DNA of 63,868 nucleotides from Falsigemmobacter intermedius (GCF_004054105.1 NZ_SBLC01000019.1:1-63868), one strand, 5' to 3'; shown: positions 8,943 through 17,821, counted from the first letter of the stretch. The notes: generated from the sequence alone by a model not told the origin. Numbers and translations are program-made.

Positions 8943-9734
8943 TTACTTCGCGTTCAGATCAACGCTCGGCGGGAAGTATTTCGCCGCCAGCTGATCGAAG
9001 GTGCCATTGGCTTTGATGGCCGCCAGACCACGGTTCAGTTCTTCGACGAGGGCGGTGTTGCCTTTGGTCACGGCGATGGCCGCACCATCGGTTTCCGCGC
9101 CTTCCAGCGGGCCGCCGACAAAGTCAAAGTCCTGGCCACGCTCTTCCGCAAGGAAGCCAACGGCAACCTGCAGACCGGTGGCCGAGAAGGCATCGATGCG
9201 GCCCGCGATCAGATCGGCCAGCGCGAGGTCCTGATCGGCGTAGGCCACGATCTCAACACCCTGGGGTGCCCAGAATTTCTTGGCGTGACGGTCATTGGTC
9301 GAGCCCTGCTCAACGCCGATGCGCTTGGTTTTCAGCACGTCTATGTCGAGGGTCATGCCGCTGTCTTTGCGCGCAATCAGGCGGCTGTCGCTGCCGTAAA
9401 CCACATCGGTGAAATCAACCTGTTTGCGGCGCTCATCGGTGATGGCGATCGAGGCGTGAACGGCGTCAAACTTGCGCGCCTTCAGCGCCGGGATGATCGC
9501 TGCGAAGTCGATGTTTTCCCAGGTGCAGGTCTTGTTCAGATAGGCGCAGATGGCATTGCCGACATCAATGTCGAAGCCCGCGATCTCGCCTTTGTCGTCG
9601 ATATATTCAAAGGGCGGATAGCCGACCGAAGTGCCCAGGCGCAGCGTTTCCTGAGCCATCAGCGCGGGGGCGCTGCTCAGAACTCCGGCGCTGAGGGCGC
9701 AGGCTGCGAGAAAGGTTTTGGCCAGGGTCTTCAT
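8943..9734 (-). CDS. Lysine/arginine/ornithine/histidine-type substrate-binding protein
   Basis: A 263-residue periplasmic binding protein of the ArgT/HisJ family. Residues 1-27 are a signal peptide ending in ALMA. Conserved ligand-pocket blocks follow: GTSVGYPPFEY, GFDIDVGNAIC, the Cys pair around KTCTW, SIAITDERRKQVDFTD and YGSDSRLIARK. ATG9734 is supported by GGAGAAGAAG immediately upstream; the frame upstream lacks signal-peptide character. First gene of the operon, with an inverted-repeat operator 58 bp upstream. A basic amino acid or a related opine-like ligand is likely but not proven. Confidence 0.9.
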   Translation of the reverse strand: MKTLAKTFLAACALSAGVLSSAPALMAQETLRLGTSVGYPPFEYIDDKGEIAGFDIDVGNAICAYLNKTCTWENIDFAAIIPALKARKFDAVHASIAITDERRKQVDFTDVVYGSDSRLIARKDSGMTLDIDVLKTKRIGVEQGSTNDRHAKKFWAPQGVEIVAYADQDLALADLIAGRIDAFSATGLQVAVGFLAEERGQDFDFVGGPLEGAETDGAAIAVTKGNTALVEELNRGLAAIKANGTFDQLAAKYFPPSVDLNAK

Positions 9735-10255
9735 CTTCTTCTCCCGATCGGCAGGCCCCTGAGGGCGGTTTGGGACATGGTGGTCATATACGGACAGGAA
9801 TGTCCCATTTCGGGCGGACATAGCCCGGGCAGTGCCGGAAATGTCAATCTGCATTCCAACAGGTCCGCGTCGCGCCCGAAGGCTGCAGATAGCGGCGCAG
9901 GCGCGGGCTGTTCAAGCGCAGCCGATGCAAAAGCAGGCAGGCGCATGGGAAAGGTCAGGGGGCCACAGCCGGCGGGATGCCCGGATTTCATATGCATTTA
10001 TTTGTTTTAATTATGGAATTCCGCGTCACATCGAATCTTGCCCCTGCCGCTGAAGGCAGAGAGACAGATCGTCGCGCCTCTCCTCTTCAGGAGTTGAGAG
10101 CCTGGGTTGCAGGCTGCACGATCCCCCGACTCACCGCAGAAACGGGAACGCCAGGGGCAATCGGCAGGCGAGACCCTTGTGCAGAGCGCGGTAAGGGCAC
10201 TGCACATCAAAAGGCGCGGACTGTGCAGCGTCTCTCAGCAGACGACGGGTTTGTT
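9735..10255. other. Intergenic region with promoter and operator of the amino-acid ABC operon
   Basis: No gene is supported in this 521-bp gap. It holds the operator at 9792-9805, extra GGACA half-sites at 9773-9777 and 9816-9820, and a short AT-rich patch around 9988-10022 that stands out from the GC-rich surroundings. A 6-bp stem (AGCCTG 10099-10104 with CAGGCT 10110-10115) is too weak to call a terminator for the convergently placed enoyl-CoA hydratase operon. Confidence 0.5.
9792..9805. promoter_or_regulatory. Inverted-repeat operator, probable TetR site 2
   Basis: GGACA-GGAA-TGTCC is a perfect 5-bp inverted repeat with a 4-bp spacer. Its geometry and flanks match the repeat at 4692-4709 (shared core GACAGnnATGTCnCATTT). 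It lies 58 bp upstream of the binding-protein start, where a repressor would block the operon that ends in the TetR gene. Two further GGACA half-sites flank it. Confidence 0.55.
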
Positions 10256-11098
10256 TCACCCCCCGGTGCGCCACCAGCCGTCCATGAACGCCATCTCCGC
10301 AGCCCCCGTGTGGAAGTGCGGCGCACGCCGCTCGCGGAAGGCTGCGACCCCTTCCGCAGCATCCGGCCCCGTAAGACAGGCCATCAGCCCGCGGCTTTCA
10401 TAGCGATGCGCCACCTCCGGTCCCGAGGCACCGGCCATCTGCCACAAAAGCCTGCGGTTCAGCGCCACCGAGAGCGGGGCGGTCCTGGTGGCGATCTCGC
10501 CGGCCCAGGCAAGTGCGCGCTCGAGCACGGCCTCGGGCGCGGTGATCTCGTGAACAAGGCCCCGCGCCAGGGCCTCTTCGGACAGGAAGGTTCTGCCGCT
10601 CAACATCCAGTCCTGCGCCGTCTGCATGCCCACGAGGCGGGGCAAAAACCAGCTGCAACAGGATTCCGCACAGATCCCGCGCTGCGCAAAGGGGAAGGCA
10701 AGCTTCGCCCCCGCAGCCGCAAAGCGTATATCCATGGCCAGGGTGAAGGTCAGCCCGAAGCCCACCGCGGCGCCATTGATCGCGGCTGCCACGGGCTTGC
10801 GCATCTCAAAAAGCCGCAGGACGGTGGTGCCGCCGATATCGGGGGGAACCCCCTCTCCGGTGGCAGGATCGCCCCCCATGGGCAGATCAAACCCCTGCGA
10901 CAGATCCGTTCCGGCGCAAAAGGCCCGCCCCTGCCCGCTGACCACCACCGCACGCACCCCGTCATCGCGGTCCGCCAGATCCAGCGCGGTCTTTAACTCT
11001 TCATGGGTCTGCATCCGCGCCGCATTCAGCACCTCGGGGCGGTTGAAGCGCACCAGCGCGATACGGTCCTGCACATCATAAGAAATATCTTCAAACAT
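10256..11098 (-). CDS. Enoyl-CoA hydratase/isomerase family protein
   Basis: A 280-residue crotonase-fold protein. The oxyanion-hole segments RAFCAGTDLSQG and AAINGAAVGFGLTFTLAMD are clear. Crotonases hydrate, isomerise or hydrolyse acyl-CoA esters; the exact reaction cannot be read from sequence. It is the last gene of a four-gene minus-strand operon (hydratase, phosphotransferase, acyl-CoA dehydrogenase, this gene), 84 bp after the dehydrogenase, and probably acts in the same CoA-linked catabolic route. Confidence 0.85.
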   Translation of the reverse strand: MFEDISYDVQDRIALVRFNRPEVLNAARMQTHEELKTALDLADRDDGVRAVVVSGQGRAFCAGTDLSQGFDLPMGGDPATGEGVPPDIGGTTVLRLFEMRKPVAAAINGAAVGFGLTFTLAMDIRFAAAGAKLAFPFAQRGICAESCCSWFLPRLVGMQTAQDWMLSGRTFLSEEALARGLVHEITAPEAVLERALAWAGEIATRTAPLSVALNRRLLWQMAGASGPEVAHRYESRGLMACLTGPDAAEGVAAFRERRAPHFHTGAAEMAFMDGWWRTGG

Positions 11099-11182
11099 TC
11101 CGGGGCATCCTGACTGAGGCCTGCTTGGGAAGCGCCGGGGGAGAGATCACCCGGCGCTCAGGATATGAAGGGCCGCGCAGGC

Positions 11183-12403
11183 TCAGGCGAGGCGCGCCTT
11201 CGCCTTCTTAAGCTCCGCCCGGGCAATGCCGCGCAGATGCACCTCATCCGGGCCGTCGATGAACCGCAGCGCCCGCCCCCAGGTCCAGAGATAAGACAAA
11301 GGCGTATCCGGCGTCAGACCTTTGGCCCCGAAGACCTGCATGGCGCGGTCCAGCACCTCCGTCTGCAGCCTGGCCGCCGCCACCTTGATTTCCGAGACCA
11401 GTACCTGCGCCGCCTTATTGCCCTGCTGGTCCATAAGCCAGCTGGCATAGAGGTTCAGCAGCCGCGCCTGGTCGATGCCGATCCGGCTTTCGGCAATCCA
11501 GTCCTGGATATTGGCGTTCTCTGACAGGGCCTTCCCAAAAGTGCTGCGCGAGAGGGCGCGTTCGCACATCAGCTCCAGCGCATATTCGCATTGTCCGATG
11601 GTGCGCATGCAGTGATGGATCCGCCCCGGACCCAGCCGCGCCTGGGCAATGGCAAAGCCCGCCCCCTCCTCGCCGAGAAGGTTCTCAACCGGCACCCGGA
11701 CATCGTTAAATTCTACCTCACAATGCCCTTCGGGGGAATGGTGGTGCATGATGGGCACGTCGCGGACCACGCGAAAACCGGGGGTATCGGCGGGCACGAT
11801 GACAAAGCTGTGGCGGGCATGGCGCGGGGCCTCGGGCGAGGGGTCTGAGATGCCCATGACCAGGGTGAAAGCGAACTTCGGATGCAGTGCTCCGGAGGTG
11901 AACCACTTGCGCCCGTTGATCACATAGTGTTCCCCCTCACGCCGGATCGAGGTTTGCAGATTGGTCGGATCAGAGGAGGCCTGGTCCGGTTCCGTGATTG
12001 AGACCGCCGAGCGGATGGTGCCTTCCAGAAGCGGGTTCAGCCAGCGGCTGCGCTGCCCGGGCGTGGCGAAGAGATGCAGGATCTCCATATTTCCGGTGTC
12101 GGGCGGATTGCAGTTAAAGACCTCAGAGGCCCAGGGAAGCCGCCCCATGATCTCTGCCAGCGGCGCATATTCGGTATTGCTGAGCCGGGTGCCCGGCTCA
12201 TCCTCTCTCAGGGCGGGCAGAAAGAGGTTCCAAAGGCCAGCCGCCTTTGCCTTTTCCTTCAGACCATCCAGAAGGGCCTCAGGAAAGATCCCCTCGCTGA
12301 CCAATCGTTCATATTCGGCCGCCGCCGGATAGACATGCGCCTCCATAAAGGTGGTGAGGCGGGCCTGCAGGTCCCGGACTTTCGGAGTATAGGCGAAATC
12401 CAT
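11183..12403 (-). CDS. Acyl-CoA dehydrogenase
   Basis: A 406-residue FAD-dependent dehydrogenase. Visible family blocks are SITEPDQASSDPTN (FAD/substrate contact), YVINGRKWFTSGA, and the C-terminal segment around YLWTWGRALRFIDGPDEVHLRGIAR in two parts. The combination of this subfamily with a neighbouring APH-type phosphotransferase is common in bacteria. It should introduce a 2,3 double bond into an acyl-CoA and pass electrons to ETF. Third gene of the minus-strand operon. Confidence 0.87.
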   Translation of the reverse strand: MDFAYTPKVRDLQARLTTFMEAHVYPAAAEYERLVSEGIFPEALLDGLKEKAKAAGLWNLFLPALREDEPGTRLSNTEYAPLAEIMGRLPWASEVFNCNPPDTGNMEILHLFATPGQRSRWLNPLLEGTIRSAVSITEPDQASSDPTNLQTSIRREGEHYVINGRKWFTSGALHPKFAFTLVMGISDPSPEAPRHARHSFVIVPADTPGFRVVRDVPIMHHHSPEGHCEVEFNDVRVPVENLLGEEGAGFAIAQARLGPGRIHHCMRTIGQCEYALELMCERALSRSTFGKALSENANIQDWIAESRIGIDQARLLNLYASWLMDQQGNKAAQVLVSEIKVAAARLQTEVLDRAMQVFGAKGLTPDTPLSYLWTWGRALRFIDGPDEVHLRGIARAELKKAKARLA

Positions 12404-12413
12404 TCAATCCTCC

Positions 12414-13436
12414 TTAAGGGCAGATGTCCTCAGTCAGCGCCGCGCCCAGACGCGCAAGCACGGGGGCCAGACGGCCCACTTCTGCGGCATTGGCGGCGGA
12501 GGCATTGCCCTGGCGCGCGCGCTCTGCGATGCCTTCAAAAATCACCGCATTGCGAAACAGCGCGAGGGCGAGCCAGAAGGTGCTCAACTCCGCCCCGCCA
12601 CCGGCAGCGGCAAAATAACGGGCGGTAAACTCCTCCATCCGCGGCAGATCAAGCGCTGCCGGATCAAGACCGCGCAGACCGCGGCCATAGTCCTGCGGCC
12701 CCATAAACCAGGTATAGACGCAGCTATGCGCCAGATCGGCGAGCGGATGGCCCAGGGTCGACAACTCCCAGTCCAGTACGGCGACGATGCGCGGCTCTGA
12801 AGGATGCAGCATCACATTGCCGAGGCGGAAATCGCCATGCACGAGGGTGGTGCAGTCCTCTGCGGGGATATGCGCGCCAAGCCAGGCCTTCAGCCGGTCG
12901 ATGTCAGGATTGGGCCTTGGGTTCGACAGATCCCACTGGCGGCTCCAGCGGGCGATCTGGCGCGCCGCAAAGCCCCCCCGGCGGCCAAAATCCTGCAGCC
13001 CTGCGGCGTCGATATCGACCCGGTGAACGGCCGCAAGCGTGCGGGCCAGATCGTCAAAAACCATCCGCCGCTCCGGCGCGGGCAGTTCGCTCAGGCGGTT
13101 GTCGTGCAGAACACGACCCTCCACCCGCTCCATAACGTAGAACTCCGTCCCCGTGATCGAGCGGTCATCGCAGTAAAGCAGCACCTCGGGCACCGGAACG
13201 CCCTGCCCGGCAAGGGCTTTTTGCACACGAAATTCGCGGTCGACCGCATGGGCAGAGGGTAAAAGTACCCCCTGCGGACGGCCCCGCAGCACCAGGTGCC
13301 GGGTGCCGCTGTCCAGAAAAGCTGTGGGGTTCGACTGCCCGCCGCTGATCGGCCTGAGCGTCAGATCCGGCCCCATGCCGTCGAGCCGCGCGCCCAGCCA
13401 CTGCGCCAGCTTCTGCCGGTCCTGCGGCGCAATCAT
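12414..13436 (-). CDS. Phosphotransferase family protein (APH-like, ACAD-associated)
   Basis: A 340-residue aminoglycoside-phosphotransferase-like kinase. The catalytic loop is LVHGDFRLGNVMLHP and the metal-binding Asp is in VAVLDWELSTLGHP. It has the YVMERVEGRVL hinge typical of the ACAD10/11-like branch. Its start overlaps the preceding hydratase stop by four bases and its stop lies 10 bp before the dehydrogenase. In this context it is likely to phosphorylate a hydroxyacyl-CoA or related intermediate rather than an antibiotic; that is inference from ACAD10/11-like systems. Confidence 0.85.
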   Translation of the reverse strand: MIAPQDRQKLAQWLGARLDGMGPDLTLRPISGGQSNPTAFLDSGTRHLVLRGRPQGVLLPSAHAVDREFRVQKALAGQGVPVPEVLLYCDDRSITGTEFYVMERVEGRVLHDNRLSELPAPERRMVFDDLARTLAAVHRVDIDAAGLQDFGRRGGFAARQIARWSRQWDLSNPRPNPDIDRLKAWLGAHIPAEDCTTLVHGDFRLGNVMLHPSEPRIVAVLDWELSTLGHPLADLAHSCVYTWFMGPQDYGRGLRGLDPAALDLPRMEEFTARYFAAAGGGAELSTFWLALALFRNAVIFEGIAERARQGNASAANAAEVGRLAPVLARLGAALTEDICP

Positions 13437-14224
13437 AAGCTGCCCTGCCCGGTGAACTGCGGCTTACGACGCTGCAAAAAGGCCGAAACGCCTTCGGCAA
13501 AATCAGCCTCTGCGGCAAGGCGCACAAAGGCGGCGCGCTCGGCCTCCAGCATTTGCGGCAGATCAGCCCCCAATGCCTGGCGCAGCAGCTTTTTGGCAGA
13601 ACCCTGGGCCGCGCGCGGCCCCGCGCCCAGGGTTTCCGCCAGCGACAGGGTCACCTCAAGAAGCTGATCGGGCGGGACGATGCTGTTGATCAGCCCCGCC
13701 CCAAGCGCCTCCTGCGCGGATATGGGGGCGTTCAGAAGCACCATTTCCATCGCCCGCTTCAGCCCCAGAGCCCGGGGCAGCGCCCAGGTCGCCCCGCAGT
13801 CCGGCCCGCCCGCAATACGGGTGTAAGCCATTGTAAAGCTGGCTCCCTCTGCCGCGATCACCAGATCCGACATGGCAGCGATGGAGACCCCGGCCCCCGC
13901 TGTGGGCCCCTGAACGGCGGCAAGGGTGATGAGATCAGACTGCGCCAGCTGCAGAAGCGCCTCATGCATCAGATCGATGGTCTGTGCGATGAAGGCGGGC
14001 TTGTCGTCGGCCTCTGCAAAACCGTTCAGATCGCCCCCGGCCATGAAATTTCGCCCCGCCCCTGAGAGCACCAAAGCGCCGATATCCCGACGGGCGAGGA
14101 CCTCTTTCACCGCTCTGTTGAAAGCCTCTGCCATGGCCAGCGACAGGACATTCATCCGCTCGGGGCAGGTCAGCCGCAGATGGGCATAGCCCGCCCCATA
14201 ACTGAGATCGATCAGGCTGGTCAT
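13433..14224 (-). CDS. Enoyl-CoA hydratase/isomerase family protein
   Basis: A 263-residue crotonase-fold protein and the first gene of the minus-strand operon. Oxyanion-hole blocks are RNFMAGGDLNGFAE and VQGPTAGAGVSIAAMSDL. I start at ATG14224 (MTSLIDLSYG); the frame continues to 14242 without extra support. A copy of the TTGTC-N-GACAA-type palindrome lies 96 bp upstream (14320-14330), so the operon should respond to the neighbouring FadR-type regulator. Confidence 0.85.
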   Translation of the reverse strand: MTSLIDLSYGAGYAHLRLTCPERMNVLSLAMAEAFNRAVKEVLARRDIGALVLSGAGRNFMAGGDLNGFAEADDKPAFIAQTIDLMHEALLQLAQSDLITLAAVQGPTAGAGVSIAAMSDLVIAAEGASFTMAYTRIAGGPDCGATWALPRALGLKRAMEMVLLNAPISAQEALGAGLINSIVPPDQLLEVTLSLAETLGAGPRAAQGSAKKLLRQALGADLPQMLEAERAAFVRLAAEADFAEGVSAFLQRRKPQFTGQGSL

Positions 14225-14319
14225 CGCGGCCCTCCCCTGCACGCATGCCCGCTCTCACGCCCGGGGCGCAGAGCCTTTGACCGAAACTTAAGCCGGAGTT
14301 TTGCCACCAGTCAACCGGA

Positions 14320-14330
14320 CTGTCGGACAA
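14320..14330. promoter_or_regulatory. FadR/GntR-type operator, copy 1
   Basis: CTGTCGGACAA matches the palindrome TTGTC-N-GACAA at 10 of 11 positions. It sits 96 bp upstream of the hydratase that opens the minus-strand operon. This spacing and symmetry are typical of FadR-subfamily GntR sites, and two more copies surround the regulator gene. Confidence 0.65.
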
Positions 14331-14390
14331 ATAAGGCGCCCCGTTGCGCGATTTTCGGGCAGCAGAAGGGCGGCCCGAGAGTTTTCAGCC

Positions 14391-14403
14391 TTGTAATTTA
14401 CAA
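14391..14403. repeat. TTGTAA-T-TTACAA palindrome in the divergent promoter region
   Basis: A perfect 13-bp palindrome lies between the two operator copies. It shares the TTGT/ACAA ends with them but has a different half-site spacing, so it may be a promoter element or a second regulator's site. Confidence 0.4.
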
Positions 14404-14436
14404 ACTTCATCTGGAATCAGCCTCACCTTTGCCGCA

Positions 14437-14447
14437 TAGTCCGACAA
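14437..14447. promoter_or_regulatory. FadR/GntR-type operator, copy 2 (autoregulation)
   Basis: TAGTCCGACAA matches TTGTC-N-GACAA at 10 of 11 positions and lies 13 bp before the regulator's start codon, where bound protein would stop its own transcription. Its centre is 117 bp from copy 1, about eleven helical turns. Confidence 0.65.
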
Positions 14448-14460
14448 ACCGGCGGATGCG

Positions 14461-15198
14461 ATGGGCCCCATGATCGAAATTAGCAAAGTAAACGTCATTC
14501 CCGCCTATCAGATGGTCTCGATGGAGCTGCAACGGCTGATCCTTGAGGGCACGATCCGGCCGGGCGAGGCGCTGCCCAGTGAAACCGATCTGGCGGGTCG
14601 CTTCGGGGTCAACCGCTCCACCGTGCGCGAGGGGATCCGCCAGCTGGAAAGCGAAGGGCTGGTCCGGCGCGCGGGCCGCAAGAAGCTGCTGATCACCATT
14701 CCCGGTCAGGCGGATATCAGCCCCAGGGTCGAGCGCGCCCTTCTGCTGCATGAGGTGACTTTCGGAGAGCTCTGGGAGATGGCCCTTGCGCTGGAACCCT
14801 TGACGGCCGCGCGGGCCGCCGAACGCGCAACAGAGACGCAGATTCAGGCACTTAAGGACAATGTCGATCTGCTTGAAGCCGCCGTTACGCGGGGTGAACC
14901 TTCAGACGTCATCGACACGGAATTTCACACTCTGCTGGCAGAATGCACCGGTAACCGCGCCCTTCTTCTGTCGCGTGAGCCAATCGGGCAGCTGCTGTTC
15001 CGGCCCTATGTCGAACTCTCACCTCATGTTCCCCAGGCGCCGGCGCGGAACCTACGCGCCCATAAAGAGATCCTCGCCGCCCTCATCGCCCGCGACAGCG
15101 ATCAGGCGCGACACTGGATGGAGCGCCATATCCGCGACCTGCGCACCGGATGGGAGATGGCCGGGCGGACCATGGCGGACCCCATCGGCGCAAACTGA
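14461..15198 (+). CDS. FadR-subfamily GntR transcriptional regulator (FCD domain)
   Basis: A 245-residue regulator. The GntR winged helix-turn-helix spans about 15-75 (PSETDLAGRFGVNRSTVREG), followed by an FCD ligand domain with the metal-binding pattern DTEFH, AHKEIL and HWMERH. FCD regulators usually sense a carboxylate or acyl-CoA bound through a metal ion. ATG14461 has GGCGGA just upstream; ATG14470 is possible. It stands between the two divergent CoA-pathway operons and three palindromes that fit its family. Confidence 0.9.
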   Translation: MGPMIEISKVNVIPAYQMVSMELQRLILEGTIRPGEALPSETDLAGRFGVNRSTVREGIRQLESEGLVRRAGRKKLLITIPGQADISPRVERALLLHEVTFGELWEMALALEPLTAARAAERATETQIQALKDNVDLLEAAVTRGEPSDVIDTEFHTLLAECTGNRALLLSREPIGQLLFRPYVELSPHVPQAPARNLRAHKEILAALIARDSDQARHWMERHIRDLRTGWEMAGRTMADPIGAN

Positions 15199-15217
15199 CG
15201 CCACCAGGATCGCCCAA

Positions 15218-15228
15218 TTGTCCGACAA
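15218..15228. promoter_or_regulatory. FadR/GntR-type operator, copy 3, at the TRAP operon promoter
   Basis: TTGTCCGACAA is a perfect odd-centred palindrome. It ends five bases before a consensus-like -35 hexamer TTGACA at 15234-15239, upstream of the TRAP binding-protein gene. A repressor bound here would block the plus-strand operon. Confidence 0.7.
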
Positions 15229-15336
15229 ATATATTGACAGCCTGGTGCACTGAGGCTTCACTGATCGGACGCGGCAGGAGACTGCGTAACAGGCGGGCGG
15301 GGAAGAGGAGCCCCTCCCTCCGACAGGGAGGACTAT

Positions 15337-16431
15337 ATGAAACGTCACTTCTTTGCACTGGCGGCTTCTGCCGCGCTGACCGGGCTGACGGCGCTGCCGT
15401 CCATGGCACAGAATTTCATCATCTCATCGTCGCTGCCCCAGGCCCATCTCTGGACCGGTGGTCACATGGAGGATTTCATGAAAATCCTCGGTGAAAGCTC
15501 TCAGGGCGCGATTACCTTCACCCCCTTCATCGCGGGCGAACTGACCGGCGTGGGGCGTGAGCTTGACGCGCTGCAGGGCGGCTCGGTGCAGATCGCGGCG
15601 CCGCTGCTCGCGCCCTATCACGAAGGCGCCTTCCCGCTTTCAGATGTGACGCAGCTGCCGACCTATGGCACCGACAGCCCCATGGTCACCCGCGCCTTCC
15701 AGAAACTGCTGGATTCAGACGAAGTCGTGAAGGACGGCAAGACCTTCTATCAATATGAAATTGAGCCCAAAGGCATCCGCGCCTGGGCGATCGGCGCGAC
15801 TTCGGCCTATTCGCTTTCGACCGCCGGCAAGCCGCTGCGCGAGCCTGCGGATTTCCAGGGCATGCCGCTGCGCGCAGGCTCGGCCATCCACACCCTCTTC
15901 CTCAATGAGACGAAATCGACGCCGGTGACCATGCCCGCCTCCAACGTCTATGAGGCGCTGTCGCGCGGCACCGTGAACGGGCTGGTGCTGGCGGTCTCGG
16001 ACTGGCCCGCCTATTCGCTGGAGCCGCTGATCAAAGACACCATCACCGATGTCGCCATCGGCCACTGGCAGAGCTATCTGGCAATCAGCAATGACGCATG
16101 GAGCCAGCTGGATGAAGCCGGACAAAAGGCTTTTGACGCTGCGGCCCGGGAAGCCGCCGCCAATAACGCCAAAGTCTGGGATGGCCGCCTTGAGACGGTG
16201 CAGAAGGACTCGGTGGAAAAGCACGGCGGGAAATTCACCCCCGTCGGCGAACTGAGCGCCGAGATGCAGAAGTTTATCGCCGATTCCGGTGCCAATACCT
16301 GGAAAGTCTGGATCGAAAAGCTGGAAGGTCAGGGCCATCCGGCCAAAGCGACCGCGACGCTCTACGCCAAAATCATCCAAAGCGAAGGTGGCCGCCTGCC
16401 CGAGGGCGTTGCCGAATACCTCGGCCTCTGA
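15337..16431 (+). CDS. TRAP transporter solute-binding protein, DctP family
   Basis: A 364-residue periplasmic protein with a signal peptide (1-24, ending SMA). DctP-family features include the ELTGVGRELDALQGGSVQIAAP block and the region AGSAIHTLFLNETKSTPVTMPASNVYEAL, given here in parts, which normally contributes the carboxylate-binding arginine. It delivers an organic acid to the DctQM membrane subunits. First gene of a seven-gene plus-strand operon; a consensus operator lies 109 bp upstream. The neighbouring acyl-CoA ligase suggests the ligand is an organic acid that is then CoA-activated. Confidence 0.88.
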   Translation: MKRHFFALAASAALTGLTALPSMAQNFIISSSLPQAHLWTGGHMEDFMKILGESSQGAITFTPFIAGELTGVGRELDALQGGSVQIAAPLLAPYHEGAFPLSDVTQLPTYGTDSPMVTRAFQKLLDSDEVVKDGKTFYQYEIEPKGIRAWAIGATSAYSLSTAGKPLREPADFQGMPLRAGSAIHTLFLNETKSTPVTMPASNVYEALSRGTVNGLVLAVSDWPAYSLEPLIKDTITDVAIGHWQSYLAISNDAWSQLDEAGQKAFDAAAREAAANNAKVWDGRLETVQKDSVEKHGGKFTPVGELSAEMQKFIADSGANTWKVWIEKLEGQGHPAKATATLYAKIIQSEGGRLPEGVAEYLGL

Positions 16432-16448
16432 GCCTCCCATGATACCCG

Positions 16449-16470
16449 CCGGGCCTTACCAAAGGCCCGG
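16449..16470 (+). promoter_or_regulatory. Intercistronic stem-loop between TRAP binding protein and permease genes
   Basis: A perfect 9-bp stem, CCGGGCCTT with AAGGCCCGG around a 4-base loop, follows the binding-protein stop by 18 bp. No T-run follows. It probably protects the upstream message or causes partial termination, giving more binding protein than permease. Confidence 0.55.
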
Positions 16471-16500
16471 CCGTCCTGAGGTTTCAGTCGGGATCACCTG

Positions 16501-17811
16501 ATGGATCACAGTCTGATTTTCACCTTCGTGATCTTATGGGTTACGATCTTTCTGCTCCTGGGCCAGGCGGTGGCCACGGTCATGCTGGGCGCGGGCTTTG
16601 TGGGGCTGGCGCTCTGGATGGGGCCGAATGCGCTGATGGGCATCATTGGCCAGGACGTCTATTTTTCGGTCTCAAGCTATCCTTTGTCGATCATCCCGCT
16701 CTATCTGCTGATGGCGCAGATGCTGGTGCGGGGCCGGATTGTGGGGGATCTTTTCCGCGTTGGTCACCGCCTGGCGGGCTATCGCCGCTTTCCGCTGGGG
16801 GTGGCGACGATCCTCACGGGGGGAATGCTGGGCGCGGTCTCGGGCTCAGGCTCGGCCTCTGCGGCGGCGCTTGCGCGGCTGGCGGGGCCGGAACTCGAGC
16901 GGGTGGGCTATACCCGCAACTTCTCAGCCGGGCTTGCCGCCATTGCCGGGTCGCTCTCCGCGATCATTCCGCCGAGCATCCTTCTGATGATTTATGGCTC
17001 GATCACCCTGGTGCCGATCGGGCATCTCTTTATCGGCTCCATCGGTCCGGCAGTCCTGTGCATTCTCGTCTATATCCTCTGCCTGCGTTTTATGGGAGAA
17101 ACCATCCCCGGCATGCCCGACCGCGTGGCCCCGCTGGAGGAGGAAGACCCCGAGGCCCTGCGCCGCTCTTACATCGCCATCGGCTTTATCGTGGTGCTGA
17201 TGAGCGTTGTCTTCGGCGGGATTTACGGCGGCATTTTCACCGTGGGCGAGGCCGGGGGCCTTGGGGCCTTCACCTCCCTCGTGGGTGTGGCGCTGATGGG
17301 GCGCGTCAGCTTTAAAGATGTGGCCCACGGGCTGATCGATGCGGCCAAAATCTCGGCCATGCTGTTGATGATCATCATGGCCGCCCAGGTCTTTGGCCGC
17401 TTCATGTCGATCAGCCGGGTGCCACGCCTTCTTGTCGAATTTACCGAGCCTTTGCAGGCCTATCCGGTGATCCTTTTGATCGTTCTGATGGTGGTGCTCT
17501 TCCTTGCGGGCATGGCGCTGGAAGAAGTGACCTGCATCATCCTCATCATCCCGCTGATCGAGCCGATGCTGAAAGCCGCCGGGATCGACATGATCTGGTT
17601 CGGCGTCATGGCCTGCTTTGTGATCTCGCTGGGGCTTCTGACACCGCCTGTGGGGCTGGTGGCCTTTTCCGCCGCGGTGGCTGCCAATGTGCCGCCCGGA
17701 GCGGTCTTCCGGCCCGCGCTGAAATTCTCGGCGGTGGCAGCCCTGGTGGTGGTGCTGGCGATGATCTTCGTACCGGGGATCGTCACATGGCTGCCTGCGC
17801 AGCTGAATTGA
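16501..17811 (+). CDS. TRAP transporter large permease, DctM family
   Basis: A 436-residue membrane protein with about 12 hydrophobic segments. Family blocks include LYLLMAQMLVRG, GGMLGAVSGSGSASAAAL, SLSAIIPPSILLMIYG and GLLTPPVGLVAF. It forms the ion-driven translocation channel. It comes before the small subunit gene, whereas the usual TRAP order is binding protein, small subunit, large subunit. It starts 69 bp after the binding-protein gene behind a hairpin. Confidence 0.9.
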   Translation: MDHSLIFTFVILWVTIFLLLGQAVATVMLGAGFVGLALWMGPNALMGIIGQDVYFSVSSYPLSIIPLYLLMAQMLVRGRIVGDLFRVGHRLAGYRRFPLGVATILTGGMLGAVSGSGSASAAALARLAGPELERVGYTRNFSAGLAAIAGSLSAIIPPSILLMIYGSITLVPIGHLFIGSIGPAVLCILVYILCLRFMGETIPGMPDRVAPLEEEDPEALRRSYIAIGFIVVLMSVVFGGIYGGIFTVGEAGGLGAFTSLVGVALMGRVSFKDVAHGLIDAAKISAMLLMIIMAAQVFGRFMSISRVPRLLVEFTEPLQAYPVILLIVLMVVLFLAGMALEEVTCIILIIPLIEPMLKAAGIDMIWFGVMACFVISLGLLTPPVGLVAFSAAVAANVPPGAVFRPALKFSAVAALVVVLAMIFVPGIVTWLPAQLN

Positions 17812-17821
17812 GGAGCCTTTC

